A DNA stretch of 64,000 nucleotides from an uncultured Clostridia bacterium (GTDB lineage Bacteria > Bacillota > Clostridia > UMGS1883), in contig CAKSFM010000004.1 in assembly GCA_934454525.1 (NCBI GenBank), forward strand, positions 1-64,000, read 5' to 3'. The notes under the pieces were generated by a model. The model was not told the origin of the DNA. It did no database searches and worked only from the letters and a program-made list of their open reading frames with translations. Positions 1-8,129 of this stretch are shown here, one piece after another. The number at the start of each line of letters is the position of its first letter. Positions within the stretch are counted from its first letter, which is position 1. The position numbers and the translations under genes are program-made.

Positions 1-77
1 AGACCACAAAAACTACATAGATTATATTATCATTTTGGAGTCTAATTTGAGGTTTACACAAAATGAGGGATTGCCCC

Positions 78-99
78 TATCATCCGTAAAAAGATGATA
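78..99 (-). terminator. small hairpin downstream of the MazF-like gene
   Basis: TATCATC (78-84) and GATGATA (93-99) form a 7-bp perfect stem with an 8-base loop just past the stop of the toxin gene. No clear T-run follows on the minus strand, so it may be only an RNA 3' end structure. Nothing else recognisable is seen in bases 1-112. Confidence 0.3.
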
Positions 100-112
100 C
101 GCCTGTTGTGTT

Positions 113-496
113 TTATGCGAACTGAGGAACAAGACCAAATGCTATTTTTAATTTTTCATCCGCCTGAACCATCAATTTTTCCGGCAGGTTTGCAATTTTA
201 TTATGCAGCTGATACCGATTAACCGTTAAAACCTGTTCAAACAATGCAACGGAATCTTTTTCAAGAACACCTTTCAGATCCATATGCGTCGGCATATTTT
301 TGGCGGTTTTATTGGCGCTTGAAGTAATCGGAACAACCAACAGCACCGGACTTACCTTGCAAGCAACTCGGTTGCTTACAATTATACAAGGTCTGAAACC
401 CGTAGAACCGCCGTTCTGGACATGACCGTTCCTTTCTGACCCCAGCTCAACATAAAAAATACTTCCCTTTCTGACATATGTAGTCGTGTCTGTCAT
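113..496 (-). CDS. PemK/MazF-family toxin-like protein
   Basis: A 127-residue protein of the PemK/MazF fold, an mRNA-cleaving endoribonuclease of type II toxin-antitoxin systems. Visible family features are the N-terminal strand with KGSIFYVELG, the segment GFRPCIIVSNRVACK (the family's R-P-hhhhSN) and the strand VLLVVPITSS, followed by a central LEKDSVALFEQVLTVNRYQL segment. Length is normal for a MazF monomer. No antitoxin (AbrB, RHH or Phd-like) lies directly upstream; the preceding gene on this strand is a primase. The antitoxin may lie off the left edge or be absent. Orphan MazF-like genes occur on clostridial mobile elements. The family call is fairly sure; toxicity is inferred. Confidence 0.85.
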   Translation of the reverse strand: MTDTTTYVRKGSIFYVELGSERNGHVQNGGSTGFRPCIIVSNRVACKVSPVLLVVPITSSANKTAKNMPTHMDLKGVLEKDSVALFEQVLTVNRYQLHNKIANLPEKLMVQADEKLKIAFGLVPQFA

Positions 497-562
497 ACAT
501 AATGCCCCTTTCTGTAATGAGATAATTTAATATTGAATCATCATTTATAGAAAGATCTTAAA

Positions 563-2281
563 TTACCTTTTTATGTACAGATAAGGATAACCCGAAGACA
601 AAATATTATATTTTTCTTTGAGTAATTTTGATGCTTTTACCTTTTTCAGTCCCAAATCCTGCATTATTGCCGGGATTTGCTTTATGAATGTGTTTTCCTT
701 GAAATATTTATCATTCAAACGGTAAAATTCTTTCACGCTGTTTTCGGTAAAGTATCCGTATTTTTCAAGCAATGTTTCAATGGCATATAACAAATATTCA
801 TCAATATCTTGTACCCTTTTGCCCTTGACTTGTGGAAATACCCTGTCCGCCGTATCAGTGCCAAAAGCATTGGCAACAGATTCATATGTAAAATGCTTTT
901 TCCTTAAATTTTTCTCTTTAACTTGTTTTGCCATTTTATTGCACTCTGAGAGCTTGTCATAATTGTACTGCGGAATGGAATAGACATTGACATACTTATC
1001 CCTATCGCCTTGAAACCGCTTAATATATTGCTCATAGCACTCCGAGACGGTATCATCATCCAAGTCTATTTTGTCAATCAGTTTCAACAGGCAAAACAGC
1101 GAAATATCCGCTCCGGTATTCTTTTTATCATTCTTTCCGAGTGTTTTGGCAACATAATTTGTAGACGCAGAAAAAATTAAATCTTTTTCATTATCCGCAT
1201 AAATAATATTCTTTAATGCGATAAAATGCAAGGCACGGAGTGTTGGCAAATATCTGTAAATTACGCCGTACAAGTCTTTATGAGAATACTGAATATCATC
1301 ATCAATGGTTTTGATGTTATCAAGCAAAAATTTCATTGTTTCTATGTTTTCTTCATATTTTACATTGAGATTTTCACAGATTTTATTGATTGCTTTGCTG
1401 CGTGAGCAATCTTCAAGTTTTGCAACAACCTGTATCAAATTCCCTGTAAAACCGCAGTTTGCGGAATGGCAATAGTACAATTCAATTCCCGAATCCGTTT
1501 TAAAAATATCGGCGCTTGCTTTTTTGTCATTATGAAATATACAGCGAAAACTCTTTTCCGATACCGCATCAATGTTATAGTATTTTTTCAGATAATCAAA
1601 CATACTGACGCTTTTTGTTATAAAGTCAAAAACCTCTTTGTAGGATTTAAAAATCTTTCTTTTATATTGAGATTTATACTTTGGTGTCATGCTTATTTTA
1701 GGTTTAGATGCCGGAATTTCAGCTTTTTCATTTTTTAACATCGTGCAGTATGATGCGATATAATTTTTAACATCATTTATGCGGACGACTTTACAGAAAA
1801 ACGGATTGTCTTTATCTTTCATCCAAAATGTATTTGGTACACGCATTTGGTTTGCCGGAGATTTAACCTTTTTATCGGAATTAAAATGTTCAACAAAGGC
1901 ATTTTCAATTTTTGTCCATAGTCCATAATCAATTTTATCATAAATAAACCAGTATGCGTGAAGTCCGTTCCGTGTTTCTGCCACAACATTGGGTTTAATT
2001 TCAAAATTATCAATTTTTGCAAGACAGGATTCTTTAAATCGTCTAACTTTATTTAGACTGTGATAATTTCCGTTTTCATCCCGTCCGCAGTCCAGATCAA
2101 CAAAAAATGCTTTGAAATCTGTAATGTCCTTTGACTTTGTGCCGCCGATATTGGGAATAAAATATATATCATTTTTCTTATTGTATTTATTAATTTCATT
2201 CACGCCGATTTTAATTTTATTGTCAATCAAACATATTGGATCGGGATTACCCAATAGTCTAAAAAACTCTTGATAAGTCAT
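563..2281 (-). CDS. primase with AEP-like N-terminal domain and CHC2 zinc finger
   Basis: A 572-residue replication protein. Residues ~55-155 look like an archaeo-eukaryotic primase core of the RepB-primase type: VDLD (61-64) fits the hDhD metal site, GLHAYW (106-111) the sxH-like motif, and RVPNTF (147-152) a conserved late motif. Residues ~229-300 match a CHC2-type zinc finger, with Cys247, His250, Cys271 and Cys276. The C-terminal ~270 residues are helical and unassigned. The combination suggests initiation or priming of element DNA replication. The ATG at 2281 has its purine-rich ribosome binding site unusually far upstream (~2308-2316), with a hairpin between (separate entry). The domain calls are from motifs only. 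Confidence 0.75.
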   Translation of the reverse strand: MTYQEFFRLLGNPDPICLIDNKIKIGVNEINKYNKKNDIYFIPNIGGTKSKDITDFKAFFVDLDCGRDENGNYHSLNKVRRFKESCLAKIDNFEIKPNVVAETRNGLHAYWFIYDKIDYGLWTKIENAFVEHFNSDKKVKSPANQMRVPNTFWMKDKDNPFFCKVVRINDVKNYIASYCTMLKNEKAEIPASKPKISMTPKYKSQYKRKIFKSYKEVFDFITKSVSMFDYLKKYYNIDAVSEKSFRCIFHNDKKASADIFKTDSGIELYYCHSANCGFTGNLIQVVAKLEDCSRSKAINKICENLNVKYEENIETMKFLLDNIKTIDDDIQYSHKDLYGVIYRYLPTLRALHFIALKNIIYADNEKDLIFSASTNYVAKTLGKNDKKNTGADISLFCLLKLIDKIDLDDDTVSECYEQYIKRFQGDRDKYVNVYSIPQYNYDKLSECNKMAKQVKEKNLRKKHFTYESVANAFGTDTADRVFPQVKGKRVQDIDEYLLYAIETLLEKYGYFTENSVKEFYRLNDKYFKENTFIKQIPAIMQDLGLKKVKASKLLKEKYNILSSGYPYLYIKR

Positions 2282-2291
2282 ACTGTTTTTT

Positions 2292-2316
2292 GATAGTTTT
2301 CTATCAGTCCCCCTTT
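2292..2316 (-). promoter_or_regulatory. hairpin between Shine-Dalgarno and start of the primase gene
   Basis: On the minus strand an AAAGGGGGAC ribosome binding site lies about 25 bases before the primase ATG. The intervening bases contain GATAG-AAAA-CTATC (2292-2305). Folding of this stem would shorten the effective distance to roughly 13 bases. This may be structure-dependent translation control. The structure is seen; the role is inferred. Confidence 0.4.
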
Positions 2317-2360
2317 CATTATTTACTTTATCGCATTATATTTATTTCGTCAAATAATAA

Positions 2361-2415
2361 AAAGTTCCCCTAATTATAGGTTTATAATTTCAAACCTTAT
2401 AATATGGGGAACTTT
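2361..2415. terminator. long inverted repeat, probable bidirectional terminator
   Basis: AAAGTTCCCC (2361-2370) pairs perfectly with GGGGAACTTT (2406-2415), with a second inner stem near 2376-2400. It lies between the resolvase/small ORF unit and the primase gene, in the otherwise gene-poor stretch 2282-2614. Confidence 0.55.
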
Positions 2416-2618
2416 CAAGTGTGAAAAATGCTCTTAAATATAATATAAATAGTAAGAATAAAAATAATATTCCAATAAAAAATGAAATAAAAAGAATAAA
2501 AATGTCCTAAAATCATTTTGCCGGATAAATCAATGAAAATAACATATAAAAATATAATTTTCAAAGAACATTCGTAAATAGAACGATCTTGAATAAAAGA
2601 GGATATGAGAGAACTCAT
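2415..2618 (-). CDS. possible 67-residue hydrophobic membrane peptide
   Basis: A very hydrophobic 67-residue ORF with two potential membrane segments. Its ATG overlaps the resolvase stop as ATGA, and GAGGGG lies about six bases upstream inside the resolvase 3' end, so translational coupling is plausible. Against it: the region is very AT-rich, the composition is biased to I/F/Y, and the ORF end overlaps the terminator arm. No family is recognised. It could be chance. Confidence 0.3.
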   Translation of the reverse strand: MSSLISSFIQDRSIYECSLKIIFLYVIFIDLSGKMILGHFYSFYFIFYWNIIFILTIYIIFKSIFHT

Positions 2619-3220
2619 AAAGTCCCCTCATACTCCTTTACCCGCCTGTAAAATGTGTTAGGCTTGATGCCTCCTAATAATTCCATCGCCTTTCTTGCTG
2701 TAATTGAGCCCCTTCGCCATTCGGTATAAACCTCTTGAAAATTCTGAACATCAATAGGTTTGCGACCTTTGTACTTACCAAGACTTCTTGCTGTTTCAAT
2801 GCCTTGTCTTTGCCGACTGCGAATATTTTCTCTTTCCTGTTCACTCACATAAGAAAGAATTTGCAAGAACAAATCGGATATAAATCTTTTGGTTAGCCCA
2901 CCGTCTGTATTACGGGTATCCAGAATAGGCATGTCCAAAACAACAATATCACAACCCAAGGAGATAATATCTCGCCATTCGGCGATAATCTGGTCATAAT
3001 TTCTACCCAGCCTGTCAATCGAAAGAATAACCAGTAAATCGCCCTCACGAAGCTGCCCTTTTAAAATCTGATACTGCTCACGGTCAAAATCTTTCCCTGA
3101 TTTCTTATCGATGTAAATATCTCTGTCATCGATACCGAAATCTTTTGCCGCTTTAATTTGCCTGTCAGCGTTTTGTTCTTTTGTGCTCACTCTACCATAG
3201 AAGAATTGCTTGTTTGTCAT
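2615..3220 (-). CDS. small serine recombinase (resolvase/invertase family)
   Basis: A 201-residue serine recombinase. The catalytic serine is Ser12 in YGRVSTKEQN. Further family marks are LSIDRLGRNYDQI (the conserved D-R-L-x-R), the stretch up to SEQERENIRSRQRQGI that forms the long E helix, and a C-terminal HTH around ITARKAMELLGGIKPNTFYRRV. Length is typical of Tn3-type resolvases and invertases. A set of repeated 12-14-base motifs lies directly upstream (3269-3400) and could be its recombination site. It may resolve element multimers, invert a segment or control copy number. The family call is secure; the reaction is inferred. Confidence 0.92.
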   Translation of the reverse strand: MTNKQFFYGRVSTKEQNADRQIKAAKDFGIDDRDIYIDKKSGKDFDREQYQILKGQLREGDLLVILSIDRLGRNYDQIIAEWRDIISLGCDIVVLDMPILDTRNTDGGLTKRFISDLFLQILSYVSEQERENIRSRQRQGIETARSLGKYKGRKPIDVQNFQEVYTEWRRGSITARKAMELLGGIKPNTFYRRVKEYEGTL

Positions 3221-3268
3221 TAGAAAATCATTCCTTTCATTATAAATTTACATTTATGGTTTTCTTTG

Positions 3269-3400
3269 TTTCAATAGGATGTCCTTGATTTTGAAATATT
3301 GCATAATAAAGAAAAACACCCTATCGAAATGCGTCAAAAGAGTAAAAAACACTCTATCGAGAAATATGTCAACTTCATACTTCATCGAAACACTATTTTA
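3269..3400. repeat. candidate resolvase site (res) with repeated half-sites
   Basis: TTTCAATAGGATGT (3269-3282) is matched in inverted orientation by ACACCCTATCGAAA (3316-3329) and, 33 bases on, by ACACTCTATCGA (3349-3360). A weaker ATCGAAACACTAT lies near 3383-3395. The cluster sits upstream of the resolvase gene, where res sites normally lie. Confidence 0.5.
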
Positions 3401-3499
3401 ACGAATAAAACAGCTTTTAGATCTTTCTATTAAAATAGCATGATGAACTTGGTATGAAAAAGAGGCAAGCGCTATGCCTGCCTCGGTTGGAAAGGAGTG

Positions 3500-3838
3500 T
3501 TATTCTTTCCCGTATCGGTCAATTATATCGACCATTAGTTTTTTCAGCATCTTTTCTGCGTCTTTTGTTGAAAGATTAATATCTTTAACGATTTCCTCTA
3601 ATTGTACAAGCTGGGATATAATCATCAGAATATTTTGTGATTCCAGCGATTGCTCGGAATTCACGCAAAAATGAAGATGCTTAACCACTCTGCCGTCAAC
3701 AGAAAATTTAGGCACAGAAACAACTGAAATAATGTTTTTACCGTCTGCCGGTGCCATACGGATAAAAAACTCAAATTTGTTGATGTCATTTTCCGTGTGC
3801 GATGGATAGATGATAGAAAACTGAATTTCTGTCTTCAA
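3500..3838 (-). CDS. hypothetical protein, 112 residues
   Basis: A small soluble protein starting at a TTG with a strong GGGAGG ribosome binding site 10 bases upstream. No membrane segment or signal peptide is visible. The first ~70 residues look beta-rich (KTEIQFSIIYPSHTEN, ISVVSVPKFSVDGRVVKHLHFCV). The C-terminal ~45 are helical (SQLVQLEEIVKDINLSTKDAEKMLKKL). I do not recognise a family. It sits between the resolvase and a larger unknown protein on the same strand and belongs to the element. The reading frame is convincing from its ribosome binding site and amphipathic pattern. Confidence 0.6.
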   Translation of the reverse strand: MKTEIQFSIIYPSHTENDINKFEFFIRMAPADGKNIISVVSVPKFSVDGRVVKHLHFCVNSEQSLESQNILMIISQLVQLEEIVKDINLSTKDAEKMLKKLMVDIIDRYGKE

Positions 3839-3902
3839 GTAAAAAACCTCCCTTCATAAAATGATAATTCCATCTTATACAGGGAGGCTGAAAGCCCTTT
3901 AT

Positions 3903-5372
3903 TTAAAGTTTGTTCTTAATTTTAAATTTTTTTACTGTCGATTGAAGCTCATCCCGTAATTCTACTGCAAGAGCATTATTAAGTTCTTTAATGATTTCAA
4001 AATCAAATGAGATTGCTTTCATAAATACATACGGACTTTGAATGTGATTCTTTGAAAACTGAATAATATCAGCATCTTTTTTCTCATCCAATTCAGTATT
4101 TTGGAAATACCTGATTATTGCACTATGAAATTCTCTTGTTGCCTCTGAGGTCAAATCAATATCCGGGTTTTGCGGCAAAGAGTATAATCCAAGCATCGGG
4201 TTATTAAACGGCAGACAATCCACTCCGTATGCGGCAAGTTTTTGCCCGGTATGCTCAAATGCAGATTGCTCATTTTCACCGTTTTGTACAAAATACGCAT
4301 AGAGCGACATATAAAGATGTATAAGAGTGCTTTTACCCATTCCATTGTACCGGTTTGGAGTGCTTGCCATTAAACTCTCTTTGCAATATGATGTATTTGT
4401 TTCTTTTTTTTCAAAATGAATAGGCGCATATTTATACACAAATATAGGAAAATTGTTTTTTGAAATAGGGCTTTCTTCATCCTTAAAGTATACGAAATCA
4501 TCACTTTCGTATTTATATAATTTTTTTATTATTTCATTCGCTCTTAATTTATAAAAAATGCCGTCCCAATCGGTTTTGTTTTCGTCATTCCAATAAAGTC
4601 TGTTTATATAACGCTGTAAATCTATCGGAATTTCCACCGTGCGATGCATCAAATACATTCCATATAGCCAATATTCGCTATATAATAACTCCTCCGGATA
4701 TTCTGCGTGTTCTTTGTCAATTATCCTGGCAAATATCTGATCTATTCTATCGGAGATATATTTATCAACCCGATTTTTTTCGGCATACGCCAGTGATTCA
4801 TATTCAATAGAAACATACCGAAGGTCAGTAGGAAAATTTTCTTCATCAAAAATAGTATCTGCTATATGGTTTCTCTCGTTTTCCGTAGTACCTTCTTTAT
4901 TGACGAGAGATGCGTCAATCACGCATTTTTTGATTGTGTATATGGTAATCGGAATGCATAGCTGTTGCGGATTAATTGATGAATTTAATTTATTGCTTGT
5001 TTTGAAGATGCGCTTCAAGGTTGTTTTTTGTTGTTTTGTTTTATTATTCGCACAGCCATTCTTTCGTGTGGGATATATTTTCCCGGAAACAATACCTTTA
5101 TTTATTGCCGCATCAAGCAGCTTAGCCATTTTTTCTTGCTTTTTCCCAAATAAATATGCATTATATTCAACTAAAAATATTTTTCGTAATGTGTCAATGT
5201 AAATATGGTTCCGTCTTTTTGTTGTGCATAGATAAAAACTCGTTGATTGAGAGTTTAATAAAATTTCTTCTCCGAATTTTTCATGCGAATATCCCAATAC
5301 AGCAGTTCTTATATAATCTATAAATTGTGCTGTAAATTCTGTGAATTTATATCTCCCATACATAATCATCAT
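3903..5372 (-). CDS. hypothetical protein, 489 residues
   Basis: A large soluble protein of unknown family. No signal peptide or membrane span is evident. A basic, low-complexity stretch (KTKQQKTTLKRIFKTSNK, around residue 115) separates an N-terminal ~100-residue helical part from a long C-terminal part rich in aromatic and acidic residues. The segment TPNRYNGMGKSTLIHLYMSLYAYF resembles a P-loop only superficially (NGMGKST lacks the full GxxxxGK[ST] pattern), so I do not call it an ATPase. It is the first gene of the minus-strand half of the element, and the following gap holds divergent promoters. Function unknown. Confidence 0.6.
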   Translation of the reverse strand: MMIMYGRYKFTEFTAQFIDYIRTAVLGYSHEKFGEEILLNSQSTSFYLCTTKRRNHIYIDTLRKIFLVEYNAYLFGKKQEKMAKLLDAAINKGIVSGKIYPTRKNGCANNKTKQQKTTLKRIFKTSNKLNSSINPQQLCIPITIYTIKKCVIDASLVNKEGTTENERNHIADTIFDEENFPTDLRYVSIEYESLAYAEKNRVDKYISDRIDQIFARIIDKEHAEYPEELLYSEYWLYGMYLMHRTVEIPIDLQRYINRLYWNDENKTDWDGIFYKLRANEIIKKLYKYESDDFVYFKDEESPISKNNFPIFVYKYAPIHFEKKETNTSYCKESLMASTPNRYNGMGKSTLIHLYMSLYAYFVQNGENEQSAFEHTGQKLAAYGVDCLPFNNPMLGLYSLPQNPDIDLTSEATREFHSAIIRYFQNTELDEKKDADIIQFSKNHIQSPYVFMKAISFDFEIIKELNNALAVELRDELQSTVKKFKIKNKL

Positions 5373-5503
5373 CCCTTGCCACGCTTTTTATTTATTATAC
5401 CATGTATATTATCTCGTGTCAATAAAATCTTCACAAAATAAATATATCTTCACAATATTATGTGAAGAATGGCTATTAAAACAACTTATGAAAGTCCAAA
5501 TAA

Positions 5504-5564
5504 TTAACTTTTGAGAAGATTATATGCTATACTGTTATTATAACAAAGGACAAGCTCCTTGTTA
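5504..5564 (+). promoter_or_regulatory. probable promoter and start of leader for the sigma-like gene
   Basis: An extended -10, TGCTATACT (5525-5533), is preceded by a weak -35 TTAACT (5504-5509) at an 18-base spacing. A hairpin (TAACAA-AGG with CCTTGTTA, 5541-5564) would fall near the RNA 5' end. It serves the ~250-base leader before the ATG at 5781. Confidence 0.4.
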
Positions 5565-5665
5565 AATCTATAAAAAAATCGTACTTTTGTCAATTCGCGA
5601 TAAGACATAGGTGGGGTTTCAAAAGGTTTCGGTAAGATATGTATTTCAGATACGTATTTATTGAA

Positions 5666-5745
5666 ATCTGATGGCTACCGCTTTACTTGTCGTGCTCTTT
5701 TAGCGTTTAAGTCGGTCGGTGCGTCATCAGATGCACCGACTTTTT
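5666..5745 (+). promoter_or_regulatory. candidate transcription attenuator with leader peptide
   Basis: GTCGGTGCGTC (5715-5725) and GATGCACCGAC (5730-5740) form an 11-bp hairpin with an ATCA loop followed by TTTTTG, an intrinsic terminator inside the leader. ATCTGATG (5666-5673) is exactly complementary to CATCAGAT (5725-5732), so it could form a competing antiterminator. An 11-codon frame, ATG at 5671 to TAG at 5703, encodes MATALLVVLF and its start lies inside the antiterminator strand. It has no strong ribosome binding site. The pairing is seen; the switching is inferred. Confidence 0.55.
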
Positions 5746-5780
5746 GTTTCCCCAAGGTGGTACGCCGGAAAGGAAACATT

Positions 5781-6323
5781 ATGAACACATTAAATGAAAA
5801 AAATTATTTGGTTATCGGCAGTGAAAGAGTTGAGGTCAGCATTGAGGTTAAGAAGGCATACCAAAATATGCAGGACAATATGCGCATTAAACAACGCAGA
5901 CACGGAGAATGCTGCTGCCCGAGGTCAAAGTGGTACGCCTGCACAACGGACTGTCTTACCTGTCCGTTCAGAATCAACACAAATGTATCATTGGATAGCA
6001 AAGGTTCAGACGAAGACGAGTCATACGGAGAAGAATTTCTGTATCAACAGACAAAACAAAGATACGGAGCCTTTAATGAGGACTTTGCTGAAAGAGAAGA
6101 AGACAAAGCGATCTTTAAGCGTGCATGCGAGCTGATGCCTGAAATCGTTAAAGTAGGCGAATACATATTAGCCGGTTATACCCACGATCGAATAGCAGAG
6201 ATGCTCGGCATGAAAAGATCTACATTAGAATCTCGTATAGCGAAAGTTCAGCGCATCATCGAAAAGGAATTCAATGTCAAATTTAAACGCAAAAAAAATA
6301 AAAAAGTTTCGGCAAAACGCTGA
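5781..6323 (+). CDS. sigma-70-like / HTH regulatory protein of mobile elements
   Basis: A 180-residue protein. The start at 5781 is chosen because of GGAAAGGAAAC just upstream; the frame is open further upstream but that part is leader. The N-terminal half holds a cysteine cluster (CCCPRSKWYACTTDCLTCPF), probably metal-binding. The C-terminal ~65 residues form a sigma region-4-like HTH (GEYILAGYTHDRIAEMLGM, then KRSTLESRIAKVQRIIEKE). This layout is typical of sigma-factor-like proteins in clostridial conjugative and mobilizable elements. It probably controls element genes such as the methyltransferase block downstream. The HTH is clear; true sigma activity is unproven. Confidence 0.7.
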   Translation: MNTLNEKNYLVIGSERVEVSIEVKKAYQNMQDNMRIKQRRHGECCCPRSKWYACTTDCLTCPFRINTNVSLDSKGSDEDESYGEEFLYQQTKQRYGAFNEDFAEREEDKAIFKRACELMPEIVKVGEYILAGYTHDRIAEMLGMKRSTLESRIAKVQRIIEKEFNVKFKRKKNKKVSAKR

Positions 6324-6341
6324 TTAGTGTTCGGTATATAA

Positions 6342-6653
6342 GTGTAAGGCAAATAACTTACACCGATGAAACAGCAATTTGAGTATTCATCGATTGTTCT
6401 TTGAAAACTGAATAAAAAAGCAAAGACACTTTAACAGCATAGCGAGCAGAACCGCAAATACGCCATGATGCTGTCGGATACTTCCGGCAGCGGAGCGATA
6501 AATATTTGACGGTTAAGCAGGCGCCAATCTGCAAGCGATGACACTATGCGGCACATAATGATACTTCTGTCCAGCCACAACTCACATAATGGGGGCAGCT
6601 CGGTGAGAACCACGGAGAGGTTTTATTCCTATGTGCGGTACGGTAAAACCGCA
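6342..6653 (+). promoter_or_regulatory. structured leader before the adenine methyltransferase
   Basis: This gene-free stretch (6324-6702) holds several hairpins: GTGTAAG/CTTACAC (6342-6363), GCTGTCGGA/TCCGGCAGC (6470-6491, one G-U pair), and TGCGGT/ACCGCA (6634-6653). GGTTTTA (6619-6625) can instead pair with TAAAACC (6644-6650), which excludes the last hairpin. This suggests a conserved regulatory leader RNA. Confidence 0.45.
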
Positions 6654-6702
6654 GTCTTTGTTTTGTGAAACCTTAAAAATTACTACGAAAGGACTGATAT
6701 AT

Positions 6703-8067
6703 ATGAAAAAATTAAATATTATGGACGAATATCGGTTGGTGAATGAAGTCATTATGACGAACAGGATTTACAATATGGACTGTCTTGAAGGGCTTCGCAG
6801 AATGCCTGATAATTCAGTCGATTTGATTCTTACAGACCCACCGTACTTTTTTGATACAAAGAAAGGCAAGGGTACCGGCATTGTTAAAGATTCCAAGTAT
6901 CTTAAAGAAATCGAATATATGACCAACGGTTTTGATTTAAGAATACTTGACGAGTCCGTCCGGGTAATGAAAAAAATCAATGCTTTTTTCTTCTGCTCCC
7001 GTGAACAAATACCAATGTATATTGAATATTTTTCTGCACTTGGTGCAAACATACAACTTTTAACATGGTCTAAAACAGATGTGCCCCCGCTTTGCAACGG
7101 TAAATATCTCAGCGATACGGAATATATCATTTACGCATATGAAAGCAATACAGACGAACAATACACACTTATCACAGACCACTTTATAACAAAAAAGGTG
7201 CGCAGTAGTAAGAACGATCCTTTATATCATCCCACAAAGAAACCGATAGACATATTATCATCACTGATACAGTCTGCATCAAAAGAAAATGATATTGTTC
7301 TTGATATGTTCTCTGGTTCTGCATCTACTGCGGTAGCGTGCATAGAAACGGGACGAAAATTCATCGGTTTTGAATTGATGGAAAAATACTATAAGGTTGG
7401 CAATAAAAGAATTGCAATCGCTCTTGAAGAACATCCTGAATACAAATTGAAGTCGACACCTTTGGTTTCAAAATCAGACCTTGTATCGGGCAATGCAACA
7501 TCTATGTTCGATGCCATTGACGATGCCAGCATTGACCTTGCAATTCTTGATATTTGCGGTAAGGGTAATGATATTCCTTATGATTTCTTTGAAAAGATTA
7601 TCGCAAAACAGGAAAAACCCAACCTTTACATTATGACAGATGTTGCTCAATTTCCTGATGTGCTGATGTACTTTGTAAAGCAGAATTATAAGTTTGATAT
7701 CATAACCAACCATCAGAGAGAGGGTACTAAATATCTGTTGTTTTTCAGAAAAGGCGGTGTAAAACTGTACGGTACATATCACACAAAGCGTAAATTCTTT
7801 GAGGACAACAGAGATATGTCGCTGCCGTATCAGGATAACATTCCACAGGAGTTGATGGAGCGAATTATCACTAATTCTTCCTTGCCCGGTGAGATAGTAT
7901 TCTGTTCCGGTGGATATGGAACAAGCATTAAATGCTGTATCAATATGGACAGGCATTATATTGCTTATGAGCCTGATACAGACAAGTTGATACATTGTGT
8001 AGATGCTATAAAGCAATCAAAACTTAATTTTCCCGACCGTTATACCGGGCAGGAAATATATTCATGA
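6703..8067 (+). CDS. DNA N6-adenine/N4-cytosine methyltransferase with degenerate second copy
   Basis: A 454-residue protein; the ATG at 6703 follows AAAGGACTG. Residues ~19-245 are a beta-class amino-methyltransferase: catalytic DPPY at 45-48 and the AdoMet-binding FSGSAS at 203-208, with the target-recognition segment between. Residues ~258-445 repeat the same order in degenerate form: ASIDLAILDICG (275-286) stands where NSVDLILTDPPY stands in the first half, and EIVFCSGGYGTS (397-408) where DIVLDMFSGSAS stands. The second half lacks catalytic residues and may serve DNA binding or intramolecular dimerisation. No restriction endonuclease is adjacent, so it is probably protective or regulatory. 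Confidence 0.88.
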   Translation: MKKLNIMDEYRLVNEVIMTNRIYNMDCLEGLRRMPDNSVDLILTDPPYFFDTKKGKGTGIVKDSKYLKEIEYMTNGFDLRILDESVRVMKKINAFFFCSREQIPMYIEYFSALGANIQLLTWSKTDVPPLCNGKYLSDTEYIIYAYESNTDEQYTLITDHFITKKVRSSKNDPLYHPTKKPIDILSSLIQSASKENDIVLDMFSGSASTAVACIETGRKFIGFELMEKYYKVGNKRIAIALEEHPEYKLKSTPLVSKSDLVSGNATSMFDAIDDASIDLAILDICGKGNDIPYDFFEKIIAKQEKPNLYIMTDVAQFPDVLMYFVKQNYKFDIITNHQREGTKYLLFFRKGGVKLYGTYHTKRKFFEDNRDMSLPYQDNIPQELMERIITNSSLPGEIVFCSGGYGTSIKCCINMDRHYIAYEPDTDKLIHCVDAIKQSKLNFPDRYTGQEIYS

Positions 8068-8129
8068 TGGACTGCCGTTGAAGTTTTGGGGATAACCTCG
8101 CAGCGGCAAGTATTAACCCCGCAACTGCC

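Noticed and set aside
3903..5372. P-loop ATPase call from NGMGKST in the 489-residue unknown protein
   Set aside because: The motif lacks the full Walker A spacing and no Walker B or other ATPase motif is visible.
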